DNA of 64,000 nucleotides from Yinghuangia seranimata (GTDB taxonomy: Bacteria; Actinomycetota; Actinomycetes; Streptomycetales; Streptomycetaceae), in the NCBI RefSeq assembly GCF_029953285.1, contig NZ_JASAOI010000040.1:78950-142949 (forward strand), read 5' to 3'. Made by a program: the position numbers and the translations under genes. The notes below the pieces were generated by a model that saw only the letters and a program-made list of their open reading frames with translations, was not told the origin of the DNA and made no database searches. This document shows positions 1 through 7,786 of this stretch, one piece after another; position 1 is the stretch's first letter; each line of letters starts with the position of its first letter.

Positions 1-288
1 GCGCGGCTCGACTTCGGGCTGATCGCCGCTCTGCACGCGGCCGTTCCGGTCCCTCTGGTCCTGCACGGCTCCTCGGGTGTGGCCGACCGGGACCTGGCCC
101 GCGCCGTGGAGGCCGGCATGACCAAGATCAACATGGCCACCCATCTCAACCGCGTGTTCACCAACGCCGTTCGGAGGGCTCTGGCCGACGACGGAAACCT
201 CGTCGACACGCGTCGCTACCTCGGCGCCGGCCGCCTGGCCGTCGGCACCGAGGTGACCCGGCTGATCGCCGTTCTGCGGGCCGCGTAA
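1..288 (+). CDS. Class II (zinc) ketose-bisphosphate aldolase, C-terminal part
   Basis: The gene enters from the left edge, so only the last 95 residues are visible. They hold hallmarks of class II fructose/tagatose-bisphosphate aldolases: the LVLHGSSGV segment, whose His is a zinc ligand in the family, and the GMTKINMATHLN segment, which binds the substrate phosphate. The enzyme would cleave or form a ketose bisphosphate with dihydroxyacetone phosphate in the cytoplasm. A strong hairpin follows the stop codon, so this is the last gene of its operon. Substrate (fructose, tagatose or a deoxy-ketose) cannot be told from this fragment; the sugar genes next door suggest a catabolic rather than a glycolytic role. 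Confidence 0.85.
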   Translation, partial: ARLDFGLIAALHAAVPVPLVLHGSSGVADRDLARAVEAGMTKINMATHLNRVFTNAVRRALADDGNLVDTRRYLGAGRLAVGTEVTRLIAVLRAA

Positions 289-306
289 GCGGGCCGACCC
301 CCAGCC

Positions 307-350
307 CCCGGTCGGGTCCGCAGTTGCCCTGGCTGCGCGACCCGACCGGG
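307..350. terminator. Hairpin between convergent genes
   Basis: A 12-bp outer stem (CCCGGTCGGGTC with its complement) encloses a second 5-bp stem (CGCAG/CTGCG). It lies just after the aldolase stop and before the end of the convergent ROK gene, so it could stop transcription from both sides. There is no long T run, as is usual in high-GC actinomycetes. Confidence 0.6.
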
Positions 351-442
351 CCCAACCTCTGCGAGTGTCCGGAACAACCGAGGAGTCCCAGGTGCCACGA
401 GCCCCGCACCCGACCGGAGCCGGCGGGCGCCCCGCCGCGGGT

Positions 443-1582
443 TCAGGCGCCGAGCACCGCGGCGAGGAGGGCGGAATGCGGATCGAACAGATCGCCCTCG
501 ACGTGGTCGAGCGCCACGCGGACGGCTCCGAGGCCGACCGCGTCGCGGTCCAGCTCGGAGGTGCGCAGGGGGATCGGGAACAACGTCCTGCTGTCGAGGT
601 GACGGCGCAACGGCTCGAGCAGCGTGTCTCCCGCACGGCTGAGGCCGCCCGAGAGGACGATGCACTCGGGGTCGACCGTCAGCGCCACCGCCGCGATCCC
701 GACGGCGAGCTGTCCGGCGAACCCGTCGACGCGACGCACGGCGGCGGGGTCACCGTGCGCCGCCGCGCGGACCGTCTCCTCGACGCCTTCGGGCCAGGCC
801 GCCGCCGTGTCGAGGGCCGCCTTCCACCCGGACTCGGCGAGGAAGCCGATCTCGCCAGCCGCGCCGCGGGCACCCCGGAAGAGCTGTCCGTCCAGGACGA
901 TGCTGCTGGTGATGTGGCGGCCGGCCAGGATGTTGACGAAGTTGTCGAGGTCGCGGGCGACGCCCACCCAGCGCTCGGCGAGCGCGGCCAGACGGGCGTC
1001 GTTCCCGACGATGACCGGTGCGTTCGGAAACACCGCCAGGTCGTCGGCGAGGTTGCGCCCTTCCAGGATCGGCAGTCGGGAGCTCCGAACCAGCCGCCCC
1101 GCGGCGTCGACGATCCCGGTGGTGGCCACGCCCACCGCAAGAACGTCGGATCGCCGGACTCCGGCGCGGCGGACGGTGCCGCGGATCGCCTCCCGAGCCG
1201 CCGCAACGCGGTCGGCCGCCGTCGCCTCGGGGGCCAGCGGGCGGTTGCGGACGACGCGCTTGCGGCCGCGGAGGTCCGTCACGAGCACGTTGATCTCGTA
1301 GACCCCGAGGTCGACGCCCACGACGTGGCCGTATTCCGGTCGCAACCGGTAGCGCTTGGCCGGGCGGCCGATGGGGCGCTGGTCGTCGCCGTTGGGGGCG
1401 ACCTCTTCGGCCAGCCCGCTCCTGACGAGGCTCACGAGGGCGTCCTCGACGGTGTTGCGCGAGACGCCCGCCGCGTCGGCGATCTCGCGGAGGGTGACGA
1501 CGTCCGCGCCGAAGAGAACGCGGAGCACCGCCACCGCGTTGATCTTCCTCAGGAACGCTCCGCTGCCACCGGGTCGGTGCAC
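443..1582 (-). CDS. ROK-family transcriptional repressor (NagC/XylR type)
   Basis: A 379-residue protein with an N-terminal winged helix-turn-helix (about residues 12-60) and a C-terminal sugar-kinase-like ROK domain with nucleotide-fold segments (VVGVDLGVYEINV, GNDARLAALAE, GAAGEIGF). ROK repressors release DNA when they bind a sugar or sugar phosphate. The usual Cys-rich zinc motif (CxCGxxGC) after GEIGF is missing, so it is a divergent member. The start is GTG at 1582 with an AAGGGGG ribosome site nine bases upstream. It is divergent from the sugar ABC transporter and its probable operator lies between the two, so it most likely controls both itself and the transporter. Confidence 0.85.
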   Translation of the reverse strand: MHRPGGSGAFLRKINAVAVLRVLFGADVVTLREIADAAGVSRNTVEDALVSLVRSGLAEEVAPNGDDQRPIGRPAKRYRLRPEYGHVVGVDLGVYEINVLVTDLRGRKRVVRNRPLAPEATAADRVAAAREAIRGTVRRAGVRRSDVLAVGVATTGIVDAAGRLVRSSRLPILEGRNLADDLAVFPNAPVIVGNDARLAALAERWVGVARDLDNFVNILAGRHITSSIVLDGQLFRGARGAAGEIGFLAESGWKAALDTAAAWPEGVEETVRAAAHGDPAAVRRVDGFAGQLAVGIAAVALTVDPECIVLSGGLSRAGDTLLEPLRRHLDSRTLFPIPLRTSELDRDAVGLGAVRVALDHVEGDLFDPHSALLAAVLGA

Positions 1583-1634
1583 TGCCCGTTACCCCCTTGA
1601 CAGGCGCTCTCCATGGTCATCAGACTTTAACATC

Positions 1635-1663
1635 AGTTTTTTGATTCAGTGAATCAAAAAACT
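1635..1663. promoter_or_regulatory. Probable ROK operator, perfect 13-bp inverted repeat
   Basis: AGTTTTTTGATTC, a 3-base spacer AGT, then the exact reverse complement. It is a striking AT-rich island in GC-rich DNA. It sits about 55 bases upstream of the ROK start and 220 bases upstream of the binding-protein gene, in the only space between two divergent genes. AT-rich TTGATT/AATCAA-like palindromes are known operators of ROK regulators. That this repressor binds it is inference from position. Confidence 0.7.
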
Positions 1664-1883
1664 TTCCGCAGGTAATGCGATTCCTGCCCAGAAATTACAC
1701 AGACTCCGGTTCCCGCCTCGTCGTGAACGTGACCCACGTCACCACCGAGTTAGACTCGGACGCGTTCCGACCTGGTCGCGGTGCACTTGGCCCCTCCGCC
1801 CCCCGCTGGTTGGCGGCACATGTCTGGCCTCGAAGAGCATTTCCCCGGCAGACGGGCCCCCTCCCCCACGGAAGGACCAGACC

Positions 1884-3176
1884 ATGCACAGACCCCTCCG
1901 TCTGGCAGCACTCGTTGCGGCGGCCGCACTCACCGCAGCAGGGTGCGCTGCGGGCGGGAGTTCGGTCTCCGGCGGGGGCGGAGACAAGGTCACGATGACG
2001 TTCCTGACCTTCGAGACGCCGAACCTCAACGCCAAGTATTGGGACGACGCGATCGCCCGGGCCTCGGCGAAGGTACCCGGAGTCACGATCAAGAAGCTGG
2101 TCGCGCCGAGCATCGACCGCACCGGGTACGCCAAGCAGCTCGCCGCCACGGGCCAGCTGCCCGACATCATGATCGCGGTGAACCCGAACGGGTTCGCCCA
2201 GTCGGGCCAGCTCGCCCCCTGGACCGACCAGGAACTGGCCGACTTCACCTACCCGCACGCGAACCCGATCGGCGGCAAGGTCTACGTTCTGCCGTTCAAC
2301 ACCCAGCCCACCCCGCTGGTGTACTACAACAAGCAGGACTTCGCGAAGGCCGGCATCGCCGCTCCGCCGACCACCTACGCCGACTTCCTCGCCGACTGCG
2401 CCAAGCTCAAGGACGCCGGAATCAACCCGATCGTCGTCGGCGGCGGAGGCAACGACACCTTCGCCGCGACGTACCCGTGGGTCGCCTCGGTCGGCACCGA
2501 CGTGTACCAGGGCACCCCGGACTGGCTGTCCCAGCGGGCCGACGGCAAGGTCAAGTTCGACAGCCCCGACTTCACCAAGGCCACCCAGAAGGTCGCCGAC
2601 CTGGCCAAGGCGGGGTACATCGACACCGCGGGTCTGAGCCGGTCCTACGCGGACACCGAACAGGCGTTCCGCGACAACAAGGGCGCCATGTACCCGATGG
2701 GTTCGTGGTTCGCCGCCTCCGCCGACCAGACCAAGCCCCCGTTCGACGTCGGCGTCTTCGCCTGGCCGTCGGACGACGGACGGCCGACCGTGCCCGCCTA
2801 TACGGGCGGCGGCATGAGCGTCAGTTCCAAGGCGCCCAACGTGGACCTGGCGAAGAGGTGGGCGCTGGCGTTCATGGAGGACAAGCAGAACCTCGACGCG
2901 AGCGTGCACGCGGACGGCTCGATCATCGCGATCAAGGGCTACATACCCCCGACCGACATGGGCCCGGTCTACAACGAGACGTTGAGGGCCTACAACGAGG
3001 CGGCGGCCAGCGGCAACGTGGTCAACGCCTTCAACTCCGAAACGGGCGACGGCTCCCTGCCGCCCGGCATGTCCGACGTCGTGAACTCGGCAGCCGTCGA
3101 CCTCATCAGCCGGCACAAGTCCGCCCAGGACACCGTCTCGTTCCTGGACGCCCAGTACGACAAGGCCAACCGCTGA
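1884..3176 (+). CDS. Sugar ABC transporter substrate-binding lipoprotein
   Basis: A 430-residue extracytoplasmic solute-binding protein of the carbohydrate family 1 (MalE-like). Residues 1-21 form a lipoprotein signal with lipobox LTAAGC and acylated Cys21, followed by a Gly/Ser linker. The mature part has typical sugar-binding features (PFNTQPTPLVYYNKQDF, GSWFAAS). It captures a sugar or oligosaccharide outside the membrane and hands it to the two permeases encoded next. AAGGA lies seven bases before the ATG. No ATPase gene follows, so the importer presumably uses a shared MsiK-type ATPase encoded elsewhere, as is common in Streptomyces. Ligand not determinable from sequence. Confidence 0.9.
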   Translation: MHRPLRLAALVAAAALTAAGCAAGGSSVSGGGGDKVTMTFLTFETPNLNAKYWDDAIARASAKVPGVTIKKLVAPSIDRTGYAKQLAATGQLPDIMIAVNPNGFAQSGQLAPWTDQELADFTYPHANPIGGKVYVLPFNTQPTPLVYYNKQDFAKAGIAAPPTTYADFLADCAKLKDAGINPIVVGGGGNDTFAATYPWVASVGTDVYQGTPDWLSQRADGKVKFDSPDFTKATQKVADLAKAGYIDTAGLSRSYADTEQAFRDNKGAMYPMGSWFAASADQTKPPFDVGVFAWPSDDGRPTVPAYTGGGMSVSSKAPNVDLAKRWALAFMEDKQNLDASVHADGSIIAIKGYIPPTDMGPVYNETLRAYNEAAASGNVVNAFNSETGDGSLPPGMSDVVNSAAVDLISRHKSAQDTVSFLDAQYDKANR

Positions 3177-3239
3177 TCCCGAGTGTGGAGCGGCACCGCC
3201 CGCCGCGCTCACCCCACGCCCCGACCGCTGGAGTTCACG

Positions 3240-4184
3240 GTGGCCGCACGTTCCACCCCTCTTCGCCACGCACCACCGGCCGGACCCGGTCCCGCAGCCC
3301 GGCGTGCCCGGCGGTGGCCGAAGGTTTCCCGGGCCCTGCTGTTCGCGGCGCCCGGACTGGTCATCTACACGGCTTTCGTGCTGGTGCCACTGATCACCAA
3401 CGTCGCGAACAGCTTCACCGACCTCAACACCTTCCGTCCGTCGACCCACTGGGTGGGTCTCGCCAACTACCGGGCGCTCCTCGACGACGCGGACTTCCAC
3501 CAGGCGCTGCACAACACCGTGGTGTTGACGCTGATCGTGACGATCCTGCCGAACGTGGCGGGCCTCGGCATCGCGATGCTGCTGGATCGGAGCGGCTGGT
3601 TCACCAACGCCCTTCGCAGCGTGTTCTTCGTGCCGACCGTGCTGAGCGCGGTGGTGGTCAGCGTGGTCTGGCAGAAGATCCTCACCGACGACGGCCTGTT
3701 CAACCGGGCGCTACACGCGGTCGGCGTCGGTTCGCCGCCGGGGTGGCTGTCCGATCCGGACCTGGCGCTCTATTCGATCGCCTTCATCATGTCCTGGCAG
3801 GTCCTGGGCTTCTGCGTCGTGGTGTACCTGGCGGGACTGCAGAGCATCCCGGCGGAACTCCACGAGAGCGCCGTGATCGACGGCGCCGGCGCCCTCGCCA
3901 GCTTTCGGCACGTGACGTGGCCGCTGCTCGCGCCGGCGGTCACGATCAACACGGTCATGCTGATGATCACCGGGTTCAAGGCGTACGACTACATCCAGGT
4001 CATCACCAACGGCGGGCCCGGCAGCGGCACCACGAGCACGATCGCGTTCTCCATCGTGCAGACCGCGTTCACCGGAAACCACGTGGGCTACGCGGCGGCG
4101 ATGGCGACCGTCATGTTCGTGGGCATCGCGCTGCTGTCCGCCGGGGCGCTGACGGTTCTGCAGCGGCGCGAGGTGACGCTGTGA
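3240..4184 (+). CDS. Sugar ABC transporter permease, MalF type
   Basis: An inner-membrane permease of the binding-protein-dependent transport family with about six transmembrane helices. The cytoplasmic EAA loop that docks the ATPase is clear (ESAVIDGAGALASF, followed by WPLLAPA). I chose the GTG at 3240 because GGAG lies six bases upstream; an in-frame GTG at 3183 would add 19 Arg/Pro-rich residues. It pairs with the next permease, whose start codon overlaps this stop. Role: one half of the membrane channel of the sugar importer. Confidence 0.88.
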   Translation: MAARSTPLRHAPPAGPGPAARRARRWPKVSRALLFAAPGLVIYTAFVLVPLITNVANSFTDLNTFRPSTHWVGLANYRALLDDADFHQALHNTVVLTLIVTILPNVAGLGIAMLLDRSGWFTNALRSVFFVPTVLSAVVVSVVWQKILTDDGLFNRALHAVGVGSPPGWLSDPDLALYSIAFIMSWQVLGFCVVVYLAGLQSIPAELHESAVIDGAGALASFRHVTWPLLAPAVTINTVMLMITGFKAYDYIQVITNGGPGSGTTSTIAFSIVQTAFTGNHVGYAAAMATVMFVGIALLSAGALTVLQRREVTL

Positions 4185-5011
4185 GCTCGAGCACCGCAAG
4201 CTGGCTCCGGCCGCTGGTATCGCTGTTCCTCGCGGCGTGCTTCTTCCTGCCGCTCTACCTCGTGCTGGTCAACGTGTTCAAGCCGAGCCAGGACATCGTG
4301 GCCCACCCGGCCGCCCTGCCCGTCCCGGCGACCACCGCCAACCTGCAGGCCGTGCTGGACCGCCCCGACCGCCTCTTCTGGTACGGGCTGGTCAACAGCG
4401 TGGAGATCACCGCGTTCTCGGTCACGATCGTGGTGGTGCTGTCCGCGATGCTCGGCCACTACCTGGCACGCACGGCGGGCCTGGCCGCGAAGGTCACCCT
4501 GCTGATCCTGTTGAGCGGGCTCACCATCCCGTCCGCGGTGATCATCTCCTCGCTGACCAGGGTGCTGGACTCCTTCGGCCTGATGGGCACGATCCCGGGC
4601 ATCGTGCTGGCCGACGTCGGCTATTACCTGCCCTTCGGCGTGTTCGTGTTCATGGGGTTCGTCAAGACCGTGCCCGTAGAGATGGAGCAGGCCGCCGCGA
4701 TCGACGGCGCGGGATACTTCCGCACGTTCTGGCAGATCGTGTTCCCCCTGATGCGGCCGGCGACCGCCAGCGTCTTCATCTTCCTCGGCGTATGGATCTG
4801 GAACGACTTCCTCAACCCGCTGATCATTCTCGGCCCCGACACCGGAACCACGGTCACCGTCGGCGTCTACCGCGCCATCGGCGAGCACCAGACCGACTTC
4901 GGGGCCCTGTTCGCCTTCATGTTCCTCGCATCGTTGCCCGTCCTCGTGCTCTTCCTGCTGTTCCAGAAGAGCTTCGTCAAGGGCCTCACCTCAGGAGCCA
5001 CCAAAGGATGA
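4181..5011 (+). CDS. Sugar ABC transporter permease, MalG type
   Basis: A 276-residue permease starting with GTG that overlaps the previous stop by four bases (GTGA), which implies translational coupling. Six predicted membrane helices and a MalG-type EAA loop (EQAAAIDGAGYFRTFWQ, then FPLMRPA) are visible. It forms the heterodimeric channel with the upstream permease. The last residues (FVKGLTSGATKG) match the usual C-terminus of sugar permeases of this class. Confidence 0.9.
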   Translation: MSSSTASWLRPLVSLFLAACFFLPLYLVLVNVFKPSQDIVAHPAALPVPATTANLQAVLDRPDRLFWYGLVNSVEITAFSVTIVVVLSAMLGHYLARTAGLAAKVTLLILLSGLTIPSAVIISSLTRVLDSFGLMGTIPGIVLADVGYYLPFGVFVFMGFVKTVPVEMEQAAAIDGAGYFRTFWQIVFPLMRPATASVFIFLGVWIWNDFLNPLIILGPDTGTTVTVGVYRAIGEHQTDFGALFAFMFLASLPVLVLFLLFQKSFVKGLTSGATKG

Positions 5012-5039
5012 CCACGTCCGGCACGACAGGAGAAACACG

Positions 5040-5897
5040 TTGAAGCTCATGCGCATCGGCCCACTCGGCGCGGAGGTACCCGCCGTACGCCTCGACGGGC
5101 GGACCTACGGCCTGTCGGGGCTCACCGACGACATCGACGGCGCCTTCCTCGCCGCCGGCGGCATAGCTCGCGTCCGGGCGGCCTTGGCCGCGGAAGAGCT
5201 GCCGGTGCTGGACACCGCCGGCCAACGGATCGGCTCCCCGGTCGCCCGCCCCGGCAAGGTCGTCTGCATCGGCCTCAACTACCGCGACCACGCGGAGGAG
5301 ACCGGCGCCGACGTCCCCAGCCGCCCGGTGGTCTTCATGAAGGACCCCTCTACGGTCGCGGGGCCCTACGACTCGGTACCGATCCCCCGCGGTTCGGTGA
5401 AGACCGACTGGGAGGTCGAACTCGCCGTCGTGATCGGCAGCGAGGCCCGCTACCTGCGCTCCCCCGAGCAGGCACCCGGTGTCATCGCCGGATACACGAT
5501 CAGCAACGACGTCTCCGAACGCGAGTTCCAGCTGGAGTACTCGAGCCAGTGGGACCTCGGCAAATCGTGCGAGGGATTCAATCCGCTCGGGCCGTGGCTG
5601 GTCCCCTCGGACGAGGTCGGCGACCCGCAGGCCCTCGGTCTCAGCCTCGCCGTCAACGACGTGCCGCGGCAGGACGGCCACACCAAGAACATGATCTTCG
5701 ACGTCGCCTACGTCGTCTGGTACCTCAGCCAGTACATGGTGCTGCGGCCGGGCGACGTCATCAACACGGGCACCCCGGCCGGCGTGGCCCTCGGCATTCC
5801 GGGCACGCCCTATCTGCGACACGGCGACACGGTCCAGCTGTCCATCGACCGGCTGGGCGCCCAACGCCACACCTTCAACGACGTGTGGGCGGTATGA
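5040..5897 (+). CDS. Fumarylacetoacetate hydrolase-family protein, possible diketo-deoxyfuconate hydrolase
   Basis: A 285-residue protein with an FAH catalytic domain from about residue 75 (GKVVCIGLNYRDHAEE, DWEVELAVVIG, ISNDVSEREFQ), which contains the Asp/Glu metal ligands of the family. FAH enzymes hydrolyse or decarboxylate beta-diketo acids or related 2-oxo acids. Together with the downstream aldo/keto reductase and LutA-like protein, the best guess is 2,4-diketo-3-deoxy-L-fuconate hydrolase, giving pyruvate and lactate; ureidoglycolate lyase or another FAH role is possible. TTG at 5040 has AGGAG at good distance; ATG at 5049 is the alternative start. Confidence 0.75.
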   Translation: MKLMRIGPLGAEVPAVRLDGRTYGLSGLTDDIDGAFLAAGGIARVRAALAAEELPVLDTAGQRIGSPVARPGKVVCIGLNYRDHAEETGADVPSRPVVFMKDPSTVAGPYDSVPIPRGSVKTDWEVELAVVIGSEARYLRSPEQAPGVIAGYTISNDVSEREFQLEYSSQWDLGKSCEGFNPLGPWLVPSDEVGDPQALGLSLAVNDVPRQDGHTKNMIFDVAYVVWYLSQYMVLRPGDVINTGTPAGVALGIPGTPYLRHGDTVQLSIDRLGAQRHTFNDVWAV

Positions 5898-6892
5898 GTC
5901 TGCGTCAGATCCGGTTGGGGCGCGGCGCCGTGTGTGTCACGGAACTCGCGTTCGGCGCCGCCGGCATCGGCAACATGGGCTCCATGGTCACCGATCCCGA
6001 GGCCGAGAGCACGGTCGACGCCGCCTGGGCGTCGGGCATGCGCTACTTCGACACCGCCCCGCACTACGGACTCGGCCTGTCCGAGCGGCGGTTGGGAGCG
6101 GCACTGCGGCGGTTCGCCAGGGAGGAGTACACGGTTTCGTCGAAGGTGGGCCGGCTCCTCGAACCGGTTGGCTTCCCTGACGGCGACGATCTCGCCAACG
6201 GCTTCGCCGTTCCTGCGACGCACCGCAGGGTCTGGGACTTCAGCGCTTCCGGCGTGCGGCGCTCGATCTCGGCGAGTCTCGAACGGCTCGGCCTGGACCG
6301 GATCGACGTCGTGTACATCCACGACCCGGAGGACCACGCCCGGCAGGCGCTCGACGAGGCGTACCCGGAACTGGAACGGCTGCGTGGCGAGGGCGTGGTC
6401 GGAGCCATCGGCGTAGGAATGAACCAGCCGGAGCTGCTGACCAGGTTCCTCCGCGAAACCGATATCGACGTCGTGCTCCTCGCCGGTCGCTACACCCTGC
6501 TCGACCAACGTGGACTCGCCGACCTGCTGCCACTGGCCGCCGAGCGCGGTCGCGCCGTGGTGATCGGCGGCGTCTTCAACTCGGGCCTTCTCGCCGATCC
6601 CCAGCCCGGTGCCACGTTCGACTACGCCGCGGCTCCCGAGCATCTGGTGACGCGGGCCGTGGAGATGAAGGCCGTATGCGAGAAGCACGGCGTGCCGCTG
6701 CGTGCTGCGGCTCTGCGCTTCCCGTTCGGGCATCCCGCCGTGACATCGGTGCTCGTCGGCGCACGCAGTGCGGCTGAAGTCCGGGACGCCGTCGCCCTCC
6801 ACAACAATCGGGTGCCGGCAGCGCTGTGGGAGGAGCTCAGAGAACGCGCACTGCTGCCCCCCGGCGTTCCCGTCCCCGAGGAGGACCGCTGA
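5894..6892 (+). CDS. Aldo/keto reductase, L-fucose/D-threo-aldose dehydrogenase-like
   Basis: A 332-residue (beta/alpha)8 oxidoreductase. The catalytic segment FDTAPHYGLGLSERRLG has the Asp and Tyr expected in AKRs, and SSKVGRLL carries the catalytic Lys region. The DTAPHYG...ERRLG form is typical of the D-threo-aldose 1-dehydrogenase/L-fucose dehydrogenase group, which oxidises sugars at C1. ATG overlaps the upstream stop (ATGA) and its own stop overlaps the next start, so it is in the same operon as the FAH protein. Substrate is inferred from family resemblance and context. Confidence 0.75.
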   Translation: MSLRQIRLGRGAVCVTELAFGAAGIGNMGSMVTDPEAESTVDAAWASGMRYFDTAPHYGLGLSERRLGAALRRFAREEYTVSSKVGRLLEPVGFPDGDDLANGFAVPATHRRVWDFSASGVRRSISASLERLGLDRIDVVYIHDPEDHARQALDEAYPELERLRGEGVVGAIGVGMNQPELLTRFLRETDIDVVLLAGRYTLLDQRGLADLLPLAAERGRAVVIGGVFNSGLLADPQPGATFDYAAAPEHLVTRAVEMKAVCEKHGVPLRAAALRFPFGHPAVTSVLVGARSAAEVRDAVALHNNRVPAALWEELRERALLPPGVPVPEEDR

Positions 6893-7632
6893 TGCGGGTC
6901 ACACTGTTGATCACGTGTTTCAACGACACCATGGTCCCCGGCACGGGCCGATCCGTGGTGTCGGTGCTCGAACGCCTCGGTCACACAGTGGAGTTCCCGC
7001 ACGAGCAGAGCTGCTGCGGACAGATGCACCTCAACGTCGGCTACCGCCCCGACGCCCGCCTGTTAGTACAGCGGTTCGTCCAGATGTTCGCGCAATGCGA
7101 CTTTGTGGTGACTCCCTCGGCCGCCTGCGCCGGGATGATCCGCGCGAACCACCCCGTTCTCGCCGAGCGCTACGGTAGTGCTGATCTCCACCGGGAGGTC
7201 ACAGAACTAGCGGGCAGGGTCCACGAGTTCAGCGAATTCCTGACGGCGGTGCTCGGCGTCACGGACGTCGGCGCCGCATTCCCGCACCGAGTGGCCTATA
7301 GCCCGACCTGCCAGGTGTCGGACGGTCCTCGTCTGGGCGAACCGCCGCTGCGGCTGCTGCGTGCGGTGAAGGACATCGAACTGGTCGACCTGCCCGCGGC
7401 CGGTTCCTGCTGCGGCCTGGGCAGCACCGCCGCGGCCGACGACCGCGAAACCCCTGCGGCGATGCTCGCCGACAAGGTCGCCGCGGTCCTGCGAACCGAG
7501 GCCGAGGTGCTGTGCGGCGCCGACGACACGTGCCTGATGCACATCGGCGACGGGCTGTACCGGCAAGGAAGCCGCGTACGCACCATGCACCTGGCCGAGA
7601 TACTCGCCGCCACCGAGGGCGCCGACGGATGA
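6892..7632 (+). CDS. LutA/GlcF-like Fe-S oxidoreductase subunit
   Basis: A 246-residue cytoplasmic protein with the two cysteine-rich CCG motifs of the LutA/GlpC/GlcF family (SCCGQMHLNVGY near residue 40 and SCCGLGSTAAADD near residue 170). LutA works with LutB and LutC in oxidising L-lactate to pyruvate. LutB and LutC are not in this operon, so either they lie elsewhere or this acts alone. Lactate would be a product of the proposed fuconate route, which fits the position. GAGGAGGA precedes the ATG, which overlaps the upstream stop. Confidence 0.8.
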   Translation: MRVTLLITCFNDTMVPGTGRSVVSVLERLGHTVEFPHEQSCCGQMHLNVGYRPDARLLVQRFVQMFAQCDFVVTPSAACAGMIRANHPVLAERYGSADLHREVTELAGRVHEFSEFLTAVLGVTDVGAAFPHRVAYSPTCQVSDGPRLGEPPLRLLRAVKDIELVDLPAAGSCCGLGSTAAADDRETPAAMLADKVAAVLRTEAEVLCGADDTCLMHIGDGLYRQGSRVRTMHLAEILAATEGADG

Positions 7633-7786
7633 CCAGACCGGACCACCGGGGCCCGTGGGGCTCGGCAGACGGAGACCCTCAAGCCACTGCTGCACCACCG
7701 ACCACACGGTAGGCGCGCGCCACGGCTGGCGACGCCATCGGTTAGGCAACAGACTCGAAGTACGGAAAGTTCTTGGAGGTCCGATC

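Noticed and set aside
365..1600. Long plus-strand open frame opposite the ROK gene
   Set aside because: Low-complexity Arg/Gly-rich product with no family features; it is the antisense shadow of a clear ROK protein.
1695..3512. 605-codon minus-strand frame over the sugar importer genes
   Set aside because: Val/Gly/Arg-rich translation typical of the antisense frame of high-GC genes; the plus-strand lipoprotein and permease are unmistakable.
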